5,357 bases of DNA from Cytophagales bacterium (GTDB taxonomy: Bacteria > Bacteroidota > Bacteroidia > Cytophagales > Cyclobacteriaceae). Below, in pieces: positions 1-5,357 of this stretch (positions within the stretch are counted from its first letter, which is position 1; the number at the start of each line of letters is the position of its first letter). The translations under genes and the position numbers were made by a program. The notes below the pieces were generated by a model that saw only the letters and a program-made list of their open reading frames with translations, was not told where the DNA came from and ran no database searches. The stretch is from contig JAHEMU010000213.1 in assembly GCA_024643485.1 (NCBI GenBank), positions 1 through 5,357 on the forward strand, in the 5' to 3' direction.

Positions 1-1
1 A

Positions 2-856
2 GCCCCTGATATAAAATTACAAATATACCCTCAGCTAACCGCACCAGACGAAATTACCGGTGCTTTGCTTTGGAAACATCCCCATGGAGCCCTCAATTCA
101 CTTAAAAACCTTCAGTGGGTTTCCTCTTTAGGCGCTGGGGTTGACCATATTCTTTCCGATCCTAAACTGCCTGATGTACCCATTACAAGAATAGTAGACG
201 ACCAACTGGCGTTAGATATTTCCCGAACCGCCCTAATGGGTGTAATTGGGTTTGAAAAAAAAATGCCCATTTATATCCGCCAAAAACGAGTTGGGGTTTG
301 GGCTCAACATTATGATACCCGGTTAAAGAAAATTGGAATACTGGGATTAGGTGAAATGGGGGGGCGAATCGCCAGAGACTTACATTATTTTGGATTTGAA
401 GTTTATGGATACGCTAGGTCTCCAAAAAAGATGGAAGGAATTAAAACGTTTAGTGGAAATATCGTTCCCGATGAATTTTTGAATAAACTTGATGTGCTTA
501 TCAATGTGCTTCCTCTAACTGTTGAAACCGAAAACATCCTAAATCAATCACTATTTACTAGGATGAAAAAAGGAGCCTATTTAATAAATTTAGGTCGAGG
601 CAGCCATTTACACGAAGCCGATTTTCTCCAAGCTTTACACGCAGAACAACTTGGAGGCGCTTTTCTGGATGTTTTTAGAGTAGAACCTTTGCCCGCAGAT
701 CACCCTTTTTGGTTAGAAGAACGAATTGTAGTAACCCCTCATATCGCTAGCATTACCAATCCGGAATCTGCAGTGGAGCAAATCATTCAAAATTATAGAA
801 GACAAAAAAAAGGAGAACCATTGCTTCATCAAATTAATAGGGAAAAAGGGTATTAG
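2..856 (+). CDS. GhrA-type glyoxylate/hydroxypyruvate reductase (D-2-hydroxyacid dehydrogenase), 5' end missing
   Basis: NAD(P)H-dependent reductase of the D-isomer 2-hydroxyacid dehydrogenase family, expected to reduce glyoxylate or hydroxypyruvate in the cytosol. The frame is open to the left edge, so the TTG at 65 is unlikely to be the true start; about 284 residues are visible, and the family length (around 310) suggests roughly 25-30 are missing. Numbering from the TTG codon at 65, the Rossmann motif GLGEMG is at residues 94-99, followed by YARSPK around 116-121, whose Arg-Ser after the second strand fits NADPH preference. The catalytic set is Arg178 (INLGRG), Glu207 (FRVEPLP) and His226 (TPHIAS). 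SLGAGVDHIL near residues 21-30 and the C-terminal EKGY end match the GhrA subfamily rather than phosphoglycerate dehydrogenase. No clear terminator follows. Family assignment is firm; the exact substrate is inferred. Confidence 0.9.
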   Translation, partial: APDIKLQIYPQLTAPDEITGALLWKHPHGALNSLKNLQWVSSLGAGVDHILSDPKLPDVPITRIVDDQLALDISRTALMGVIGFEKKMPIYIRQKRVGVWAQHYDTRLKKIGILGLGEMGGRIARDLHYFGFEVYGYARSPKKMEGIKTFSGNIVPDEFLNKLDVLINVLPLTVETENILNQSLFTRMKKGAYLINLGRGSHLHEADFLQALHAEQLGGAFLDVFRVEPLPADHPFWLEERIVVTPHIASITNPESAVEQIIQNYRRQKKGEPLLHQINREKGY

Positions 857-918
857 ATAAAGCTATTTTTTCCTTTAGAATACTTCGCAATTTATCCGTA
901 ATTAAGTCCTGAATATGT

Positions 919-926
919 TATCTTTA
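919..926 (+). promoter_or_regulatory. Possible -7 promoter element of the response regulator gene
   Basis: TATCTTTA matches the Bacteroidota -7 consensus TAnnTTTG except for the last base, and lies 28 bp before the regulator ATG. No TTTG-like -33 element is visible at the expected distance, so the call is weak. The same octamer occurs at 3848-3855 upstream of the 158-residue gene. None of the CACTAAWTYTAG boxes found elsewhere in the window is present in this 98-bp gap, which suggests that the regulator gene is expressed independently of its proposed targets. Confidence 0.3.
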
Positions 927-954
927 ATTCAGAAGTTGTAACCCTCATCGTATA

Positions 955-1608
955 ATGAGCCAAAAATTTACCTTTCTTATCGCTGATGACCATTTGATGT
1001 TCGCAGAAGGCCTTAAAACCATTCTGGAAAAAAACCCTGAATTCTCCGTAGAAAAAATTGCAGAAAACGGAAGAGAAGCCCTCGATTTTATCGCTTCTCA
1101 AAAGGTAGATATGGCCATTTTGGATGTTAGGATGCCCGTGCTAGACGGAATTACAGCAACACAAATTATTAAAGAGAAATATCCCAATATTAAGGTACTA
1201 ATCCTCTCGATGTATAATCGGAGTGGATTCATTAAAACAGCTATTGATGCTGGCATTGATGGTTACGTCTTAAAAAATCACGCAAGTGAAGAGTTAATCG
1301 ATGCTGTTCGCCAAATTTTAAAAGGAGAGCAATATTATTCTCAAAAAGTAACTCAAAACTTAATCAGTCATTTTAAAAATGGTAACTGGAATGAAATTAT
1401 CCAATTAAGTGAAAAAGAGAATAAAGTTTTGAAACTGCTAGCGGAAGGATTAACGTCTCACGAAATTGGAGATCAATTATCAATGAGTCATCATACCATA
1501 AATTCACACCGCAAGAACATCCTTTTTAAATTCAACGCTAAAAATGTCACTCAACTAGTACACGAAGCTCATAAACACGGTTATCTTCTAGATTCATTTG
1601 ATAATTAA
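955..1608 (+). CDS. NarL/LuxR-family two-component response regulator
   Basis: Cytoplasmic DNA-binding response regulator of 217 residues, the usual NarL/FixJ length. The receiver domain spans about residues 5-125: acidic pair Asp11-Asp12, phospho-acceptor Asp57 in LDVRMP, Ser85 at the Thr/Ser switch position and conserved Lys107 in GYVLKN. All key residues are present, so it should be phosphorylated normally. The LuxR-type helix-turn-helix spans about 150-212, with LSEKENKVLKLLAEGLTSHE followed by the recognition region SHHTINSHRKNI. The ATG at 955 gives a full-length receiver start. The gene sits 98 bp after the reductase and upstream of a lipoprotein and a HisKA_3-type kinase on the same strand. 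Such kinases normally partner NarL-type regulators, so the two are very likely a cognate pair. Its probable targets are the repeated boxes at 1632-1691 and 3787-3825 (inference). Confidence 0.95.
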   Translation: MSQKFTFLIADDHLMFAEGLKTILEKNPEFSVEKIAENGREALDFIASQKVDMAILDVRMPVLDGITATQIIKEKYPNIKVLILSMYNRSGFIKTAIDAGIDGYVLKNHASEELIDAVRQILKGEQYYSQKVTQNLISHFKNGNWNEIIQLSEKENKVLKLLAEGLTSHEIGDQLSMSHHTINSHRKNILFKFNAKNVTQLVHEAHKHGYLLDSFDN

Positions 1609-1631
1609 GCCTTAAAACCCTTCAACAAAAA

Positions 1632-1691
1632 CACTCATTTTAGCGCCAAAAACACACTAATATTCATATCTATATTCACTAATTCTAGTGA
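1632..1691 (+). promoter_or_regulatory. Array of three CACTAAWTYTAG boxes upstream of the lipoprotein-kinase genes
   Basis: Three related 12-mers lie in the gap after the regulator gene: CACTCATTTTAG at 1632-1643, CACTAATATTCA at 1655-1666 and CACTAATTCTAG at 1677-1688. Their starts are 23 and 22 bp apart, about two turns of DNA. The last sits in a perfect palindrome TCACTA-N4-TAGTGA at 1676-1691; the first is a degenerate version (CACTC-N4-TAGCG) and the middle one is mainly a left half-site. The palindrome is centred about 42 bp before the start point predicted from the -7 element at 1714, a usual place for an activator touching RNA polymerase. It is not a terminator, since purines and not a T-run follow it. 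The neighbouring LuxR-type regulator is the obvious candidate ligand, by inference. Confidence 0.65.
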
Positions 1692-1713
1692 GAGAAAGGT
1701 GTATTTCATTGAA

Positions 1714-1721
1714 TAGTTTTG
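1714..1721 (+). promoter_or_regulatory. -7 promoter element of the lipoprotein-kinase operon
   Basis: TAGTTTTG is an exact match to the Bacteroidota consensus TAnnTTTG. It begins 38 bp after the start of the palindrome at 1676 and predicts transcription starting near 1726, giving a leader of about 28 nt to the ATG at 1754. No TTTG-like -33 element is seen; the region it would occupy lies immediately after the palindrome, which fits a promoter that needs an activator. Confidence 0.5.
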
Positions 1722-1753
1722 GTAGAATATCCTTCTACAAAACTCAAGAAAAG

Positions 1754-1951
1754 ATGAAAATATTAATCAAATTCGGCGCTTTATTGGTATTAGCATTCAT
1801 CTTTTCCATTACTGCTTGTCAAGAAACTAATGACCCTTTACCTTCTGATGGAGAGAGTGGTGAAATACCTCCCCCAACAAATGTTATTGATTTCAGTATC
1901 AATGAATTGGAATCATTACCCATTGACACTGTGTACATTTATAATTATTAA
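1754..1951 (+). CDS. Small secreted lipoprotein, function unknown
   Basis: A 65-residue protein with a clear lipoprotein signal peptide: MKILIK basic start, hydrophobic stretch at residues 7-19, and lipobox ITAC with the lipidated Cys at residue 22. The mature part is only 44 residues, acidic and Pro/Gly-rich near the anchor (about residues 28-42), and ends in VYIYNY; no known domain is recognised. The frame extends upstream to a GTG at 1688, but that codon lies inside the palindrome and upstream of the predicted transcription start, and would bury the signal peptide after 22 extra residues. The ATG at 1754, preceded by AAGAAAAG, is therefore preferred. The kinase gene starts 44 bp downstream with no terminator between, so they are probably cotranscribed. 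A role as a partner or modulator of the kinase's periplasmic sensor is possible but only inferred from position. Confidence 0.75.
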   Translation: MKILIKFGALLVLAFIFSITACQETNDPLPSDGESGEIPPPTNVIDFSINELESLPIDTVYIYNY

Positions 1952-1995
1952 ATCCAAATAAGTATCATTAATCAAATAATTAATTAACTTTATTC

Positions 1996-3780
1996 ATGCG
2001 ATTATTGATACTTCTTCTTTTTGTAAACCCACTTTTTGCTCAAGTAACTGAACAAAATACCACCCTTAAAACAGCCCAAGAATTATACAATCAAAATAAA
2101 TACAATGAATCCTTACAACTAGTTGAGCTTACGATTAAATCCATCGAATATGATGAATCGAGCCTTGAACTAAGTGAACTATATTATTTGGCTGGGGCTT
2201 GTCAACATATGTTACACAGTTACTCTGAAGCAATTGATTACTTTTTAAAAGCAGAAAAAATTAATATCAAGCTACTAGATAGTGTACGATTAGCGAAAAC
2301 TTACAATAGTCTTGGCTCAGTTAATAATCTGATAAATGATACTATGGAGGCTATTTCCTATTATAGAAAGGCACTTAAATATCTTGATCCCACCAATGAT
2401 TTAAAAAACATGTCATTAATTTATCACGGCCTGGGCGCAATCTATCGAAAAAACAATATGCCTGAAGAATCATTGGAAAATTATCAACTTGCACTTAATA
2501 TATACATTCAAGACAATGATAGTGCTTCCATTGCATCGGTTTATAACAACATCGGTTTGGTATATGAAAATGAAGGTAATTTATCAACTGCGCAAGAATA
2601 TTACTTTAGAGCTTATCAAATTTGCAAAGCAATAAATAATGTAAGTTTTCTAGTAGTGTTAAGCAATAATCTTGGTAATATCAGTAGAAAGCAACAAGAT
2701 TTCCCAAATGCCCTAAATTATTATAATGAATCTCTTGCCTTTTGTTTGCAAATAAATTTAACCTCTCGAAAACCGGGTATATTGTCCAATTTAATTAGAG
2801 TACATACCCTTCTGAACAATCCATCTGAATCAAATAGATATTTTGAATGGTACGTCGAATTAAAAGACTCCATCCAAAAAGAAGAACGAGATAAAAAAAT
2901 AATCGAACTACAAACAATTTATAAGACCGAACAATCAAAAAAAGAATTAGAACAACAAATGGAAATTTCAGAGGCAAAATCCAAACAAAATCTATTACTA
3001 ATCGCTGGAATTTTCATTTTATTAACTTCAGGTTCTTTTATTTATTTATTATTAATTCGGCGTCATAAAGCTGTCAAACTCCTTCAACTAAAAGAATTAG
3101 AACTTTATGAGGCTCAATTACTTAAAGTTAAAAAAGAATCGGATGTAAATTCACTAGAACACCTGCTTCAAGGTCAGGAAATGGAACGAAAACGGATTGC
3201 TGAAGAACTTCATGACCGAATTGGAGCTAAAATTTCCATCGCTAAACTTTTGCAAACTGAAGATCCTGCTAATTCGAAAAATTCCCTTAGAAAATTATTG
3301 GATGAAATTGCTGATGATTGTAGAAACCTCAGTCACAATTTATACTCAGGTATTTTGGAGAAATATGGTTTAGTATTGGCAATTGAAGACTTATTTGAGA
3401 ATTTAAATAACACGAAGGAGTACCACAGTAATTTTGAAATTCTCGGATTAACAGACCGACTTCCTTTAGATCTGGAAAGAACATTATATAAAATAGTACA
3501 AGAGTTAGTCAACAACTTTATCAAACATGCTAAAGGCTCAGAACTGAGTTTGAAAATTCTTAAAGAAGAAAATGATACAATATCATTGCTTTATGAAGAT
3601 AATGGAATTGGTATGAACCTAGAAAATAACAATGTGGCGGATGGAATCGGTCTTAAAAACATCGAAAATAGAATTCACTTATTATCCGGCTCCATTGTTT
3701 ACGATAGCCAATTAGGAAATGGGACGACCATTATTATGGAATTCCCCCTTCCTTCGACTCCCGTTGACTCACCTATATAA
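1996..3780 (+). CDS. Membrane sensor histidine kinase with periplasmic TPR domain (HisKA_3/NarX type)
   Basis: A 594-residue sensor kinase, likely partner of the regulator at 955. Residues 1-15 form a signal peptide (hydrophobic core, cleavage near LFA-Q), so the following part should be periplasmic. About five tetratricopeptide repeats span roughly 60-255, e.g. YNSLGSVN near 103, YHGLGAIY near 143 and YNNIGLVY near 183. A charged, probably coiled-coil segment (about 293-331) leads to one membrane helix at about 332-354, then a second coiled coil (about 358-400). The dimerisation/phosphotransfer box has His406 in EELHDRIG. The ATPase domain has the N box (Glu503, Asn506, Asn507), DNGIG at 535-539, DGIGLKNI at 549-556 and GNGTT at 574-578. 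All catalytic motifs are intact. The ligand is unknown; TPRs suggest protein or peptide binding. The gene probably shares the promoter upstream of the lipoprotein. Confidence 0.93.
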   Translation: MRLLILLLFVNPLFAQVTEQNTTLKTAQELYNQNKYNESLQLVELTIKSIEYDESSLELSELYYLAGACQHMLHSYSEAIDYFLKAEKINIKLLDSVRLAKTYNSLGSVNNLINDTMEAISYYRKALKYLDPTNDLKNMSLIYHGLGAIYRKNNMPEESLENYQLALNIYIQDNDSASIASVYNNIGLVYENEGNLSTAQEYYFRAYQICKAINNVSFLVVLSNNLGNISRKQQDFPNALNYYNESLAFCLQINLTSRKPGILSNLIRVHTLLNNPSESNRYFEWYVELKDSIQKEERDKKIIELQTIYKTEQSKKELEQQMEISEAKSKQNLLLIAGIFILLTSGSFIYLLLIRRHKAVKLLQLKELELYEAQLLKVKKESDVNSLEHLLQGQEMERKRIAEELHDRIGAKISIAKLLQTEDPANSKNSLRKLLDEIADDCRNLSHNLYSGILEKYGLVLAIEDLFENLNNTKEYHSNFEILGLTDRLPLDLERTLYKIVQELVNNFIKHAKGSELSLKILKEENDTISLLYEDNGIGMNLENNNVADGIGLKNIENRIHLLSGSIVYDSQLGNGTTIIMEFPLPSTPVDSPI

Positions 3781-3831
3781 TAAAACTCACTAAATTTAGT
3801 AGGTAAAATTCACTAAATCTAGTGAGTTTTA
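3781..3831 (+). terminator. Inverted repeat after the kinase gene: possible terminator that overlaps the box pair
   Basis: Directly after the kinase stop codon, TAAAACTCACTA (3781-3792) is perfectly complementary to TAGTGAGTTTTA (3820-3831). After one mismatch the pairing continues for seven more base pairs (3794-3800 with 3812-3818). The 3' side is T-rich (TTTTACTTTT). In RNA this makes a long hairpin that could end the kinase transcript. Two copies of a palindromic box would produce much of this pairing anyway, but the extra AAAAC/GTTTT flanks are not required by the boxes and favour a real stem. The T-run is interrupted, so terminator strength is uncertain. Confidence 0.45.
3787..3825 (+). 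promoter_or_regulatory. Pair of CACTAAWTYTAG boxes upstream of the 158-residue gene
   Basis: CACTAAATTTAG at 3788-3799 and CACTAAATCTAG at 3811-3822 start 23 bp apart. The second is part of a perfect TCACTA-N4-TAGTGA palindrome (3810-3825), and the first is an imperfect one. The palindrome begins exactly 78 bp before the ATG at 3888, the same distance as the palindrome at 1676 from the lipoprotein ATG at 1754. This shared geometry argues for binding by the same regulator, most simply the LuxR-type regulator encoded at 955 (inference). Confidence 0.65.
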
Positions 3832-3847
3832 CTTTTGCACGTATAAG

Positions 3848-3855
3848 TATCTTTA
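3848..3855 (+). promoter_or_regulatory. Probable -7 promoter element of the 158-residue gene
   Basis: TATCTTTA differs from TAnnTTTG only in the last base and begins 38 bp after the palindrome start, exactly as the -7 element at 1714 does in the other promoter. It predicts a start point near 3860 and a leader of about 28 nt. A competing exact match, TACTTTTG, lies at 3830-3837. If that one is used, the palindrome would overlap the promoter spacer, which would suit repression better than activation. Confidence 0.4.
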
Positions 3856-3887
3856 GAGTAGTGAAAAATAAAGTAAACTCTAAGAAT

Positions 3888-4364
3888 ATGAATGCGAACA
3901 CTGCAGTGCTGATGATGACAACTGAGATAAGTTTAAAGCAAGCAAACATCCATAAAGAATGGTTTCCATTATTACATTCTTATACTTGGCCTCAAATAAA
4001 ACAATTTAATTTAGAATTAACCGATTCATCCAACATCCTCATCATTTCCCATGCAAATGGCTCGTCAATAGGAAATTCAACGCCAGGTGACCTCGACATC
4101 TTTGCCAAATATTTTGTTAATATCATTCAAGCAAACATGGCAATCGGCTCCGCCCCTGCAAACATTTATTTATCTACAAAAGGTTTAGAAATTATACAAT
4201 TCGCCTCCGCTTTGAGAATCGCAGCTCAAAAAAATCGACTTTGGGATAACACCAAAATATTCATTAACAATGAATTGTTTGATTTATCGGTTCCGGCCCC
4301 AAACAATGAAAGGTGGAATCAGATATTCAGCGGAAATAAAGCACTTCTAGTTTATAGCTATTAG
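3888..4364 (+). CDS. Hypothetical protein, candidate output of the two-component locus; possible cysteine-less caspase-like fold
   Basis: I do not recognise this 158-residue protein. It has no signal peptide or membrane helix, so it is probably cytosolic. The frame reaches back to a GTG at 3822, but that codon lies inside the palindrome and before the likely promoter, so the ATG at 3888 is preferred; Met9 or Met10 remain alternatives. The pattern from residue 48 is suggestive: strand SNILIISHANG (His55), a Gly/Ser-rich loop, helix DLDIFAKYFVNII, strand ANIYLSTKG (93-99), then helix LEIIQFASALRIAAQ. Strand-His-Gly, helix, strand-nucleophile, helix is the order in caspase-like peptidases such as C80 and CHAT. 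Here the expected Cys position holds Ser96-Thr97, and the protein has no Cys at all. If the fold is right it would be a non-peptidase relative; this is speculative. The two upstream boxes place it under the same control as the lipoprotein-kinase pair. Confidence 0.7.
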   Translation: MNANTAVLMMTTEISLKQANIHKEWFPLLHSYTWPQIKQFNLELTDSSNILIISHANGSSIGNSTPGDLDIFAKYFVNIIQANMAIGSAPANIYLSTKGLEIIQFASALRIAAQKNRLWDNTKIFINNELFDLSVPAPNNERWNQIFSGNKALLVYSY

Positions 4365-4394
4365 TTCATACTTTTTATGTTATAATTGTTAGGC

Positions 4395-4426
4395 GGGTTT
4401 TCATCGAAAGGTGAAAACCCTTTTTT
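4395..4426 (+). terminator. Intrinsic terminator after the 158-residue gene
   Basis: GGGTTTTCA (4395-4403) pairs perfectly with TGAAAACCC (4412-4420). Two more pairs (T-G and C-G) close a GAAA tetraloop at 4406-4409, giving an 11-bp stem followed directly by six T residues. It starts 30 bp after the stop codon at 4364. There is no T-run on the opposite strand, so it acts on + strand transcripts and separates the signalling locus from the peptidase gene. Confidence 0.9.
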
Positions 4427-4464
4427 ATCAAACGTTCAAATTTTATAAGTAGGGCTATTTTAGA

Positions 4465-4472
4465 TACCTTTG
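4465..4472 (+). promoter_or_regulatory. -7 promoter element of the M16 peptidase gene
   Basis: TACCTTTG is an exact TAnnTTTG match, 16 bp before the peptidase ATG and downstream of the terminator. A T-rich stretch (TTTT at 4441-4444) lies at about -33 distance but is not a good TTTG. The predicted leader is short, about 12 nt. No CACTAAWTYTAG box is present here, so the peptidase appears to be outside the proposed regulon. Confidence 0.55.
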
Positions 4473-4488
4473 CCAAAATTTTTAATAC

Positions 4489-5357
4489 ATGGATCAACTC
4501 CATTTTCACACACTGGCAAACGGAATACGAATCGTTCACAAAGGCTCCGAGTCTTCTGCGGTCGCCCATTGCGGACTCGTCCTCAATATTGGTAGCCGAG
4601 ATGAAGATGATCATCAACAGGGTCTAGCGCATTTTTGGGAACATATGGTTTTCAAAGGGACCAAAAAAAGAAAGGCTTTCCATATATTAAACCGACTCGA
4701 CAGTGTTGGTGGTGAACTAAACGCCTATACTACCAAAGAAAAAATCGCATTTTACGCAACTGTTCTTTGTCAACATTATGAAAATGCCGTCGAACTCCTA
4801 ACTGACATCACTTTTGAAAGTACCTTTCCCCAACATCAACTGGAAAAAGAACGGGGAGTAATTCTCGAAGAAATGTCGATGTACCTCGATTCTCCTGAAG
4901 ACTCCCTGCACGATGAATTCGATGAGGTAATTTTTGGAAATCACCCTTTAGGTTACAACATTCTTGGCACCGCTGAACATGTGAAAAAGTTTACAAGAAA
5001 TGATTTTTTCAAATTTATTGAAGAACACCTGGATACTGAAGAAATCATTTTCTCTTCTGTGGGAAATATCCCTTTTAAAAAAGTAGTTTACTTTGCAGAA
5101 AAATATTTTGGTGGAATTAAATCCAAAAAAAGAACTTCAGCACGAAAGCCATTCAATGACTATATAAGGAACGATAAAAAGGTGCTAAAACCTCAAAATC
5201 AAGCACTTTGTGCCATCGGAAGAACTTCCTACCCCATCAATTTTGAAAACAGGCTTCACCTTATTATGCTCAATAATTTACTTGGTGGGCCAGCAATGAA
5301 TAGCCGTTTAAATCTCGCTCTGCGCGAAAGAAAAGGCTATGTTTATTCTGTTGAATC
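4489..5357 (+). CDS. M16-family zinc metallopeptidase (processing-peptidase-like), 3' end missing
   Basis: The frame from ATG 4489 is open to the right edge: 289 residues of a family usually a little over 400 long. The inverted zinc motif HxxEH is at residues 48-52 (HFWEH, with His48 and His52 as ligands and Glu51 as catalytic base) in AHFWEHMVFKGT. The third zinc ligand should be Glu127 or Glu128 in RGVILEEMSMY, about 76 residues later as expected. SVGGELNAYTTKEKIAFYA (72-90) is the usual segment between them. Near the edge, LRERKGYVYSVE (278-289) is the conserved Arg/Tyr motif of the second homologous domain. There is no N-terminal signal peptide, so the protein is probably cytosolic. Substrates are likely small proteins or peptides; the specific role cannot be read from the sequence. 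A promoter-like element and a terminator upstream make it an independent unit. Confidence 0.92.
   Translation, partial: MDQLHFHTLANGIRIVHKGSESSAVAHCGLVLNIGSRDEDDHQQGLAHFWEHMVFKGTKKRKAFHILNRLDSVGGELNAYTTKEKIAFYATVLCQHYENAVELLTDITFESTFPQHQLEKERGVILEEMSMYLDSPEDSLHDEFDEVIFGNHPLGYNILGTAEHVKKFTRNDFFKFIEEHLDTEEIIFSSVGNIPFKKVVYFAEKYFGGIKSKKRTSARKPFNDYIRNDKKVLKPQNQALCAIGRTSYPINFENRLHLIMLNNLLGGPAMNSRLNLALRERKGYVYSVE

Noticed and set aside
856..896. GATAAA/TTTATC inverted repeat after the reductase gene as a terminator
   Set aside because: Six weak pairs with a loop of about 29 nt are expected by chance in AT-rich DNA.
944..959. CTCAT/ATGAG hairpin over the regulator start codon as a translational switch
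   Set aside because: A five-pair stem with a six-base loop is weak and common by chance; no alternative pairing partner is evident.
1676..1691. Palindrome after the regulator gene read as its terminator
   Set aside because: The stem would be only six AT-rich pairs, 67 bp past the stop codon, and is followed by purines instead of a T-run.
1688..1753. GTG at 1688 as start of the lipoprotein gene
   Set aside because: It lies inside the palindrome and before the predicted transcription start, and puts 22 residues ahead of a clear lipoprotein signal peptide that begins properly at ATG 1754.
3822..3887. GTG at 3822 as start of the 158-residue gene
   Set aside because: It also lies inside the palindrome, overlaps promoter-like elements, and adds a segment with no recognisable structure; ATG 3888 fits the promoter geometry.
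4375..4617. Minus-strand open frame of about 80 codons, and other short minus-strand frames at 892-1101, 2795-2977 and 3333-3524
   Set aside because: Each lies opposite a well-supported gene or terminator and encodes nothing recognisable; they are non-coding shadows.
4630..4644. Trp in the HFWEH zinc motif of the M16 peptidase as a divergent active site
   Set aside because: The x positions of HxxEH tolerate bulky hydrophobic residues; His, Glu, His and the downstream Glu are all present.

Overview
The window looks like chromosomal DNA of a member of the Bacteroidota, perhaps of the Cytophagales type. The evidence is AT-rich coding sequence, no strong Shine-Dalgarno sites, several promoter elements of the Bacteroidota form TAnnTTTG, and a periplasmic-TPR histidine kinase paired with a NarL/LuxR-type regulator. 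All genes are on the + strand. No RNA gene, CRISPR array, insertion sequence or integrase is visible, and no intergenic gap exceeds about 150 bp.

Layout. (1) The 3' part of a GhrA-type glyoxylate/hydroxypyruvate reductase gene (to 856) is cut by the left edge. (2) A two-component locus follows: a response regulator (955-1608), a 65-residue lipoprotein (start re-assigned to 1754, end 1951) and a TPR-containing sensor kinase (1996-3780). (3) A 158-residue protein of unknown function (start re-assigned to 3888, end 4364) is closed by a strong intrinsic terminator (4395-4426). (4) An M16 zinc peptidase gene begins at 4489 and runs off the right edge.

The main signal is regulatory. A 12-bp box, consensus CACTAAWTYTAG, occurs five times, always between genes and always spaced 22-23 bp (about two helical turns). 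Three copies precede the lipoprotein-kinase pair and two precede the 158-residue gene. In each array the box nearest the gene is part of a perfect palindrome TCACTA-N4-TAGTGA. It lies exactly 78 bp before the ATG, and a -7-like element begins exactly 38 bp after the palindrome start in both. No such box is seen upstream of the regulator gene, the reductase reading frame or the peptidase.

The simplest model is a self-contained signalling module. The kinase senses something in the periplasm, possibly with the small lipoprotein, and phosphorylates the regulator. The regulator then binds the boxes to raise the lipoprotein and kinase (feedback) and the downstream 158-residue output protein. That output protein has a faint strand-helix pattern reminiscent of caspase-like folds but contains no cysteine, so its function is open. 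The regulator-box link and the output role are inferences; the boxes and spacings are read directly from the sequence.
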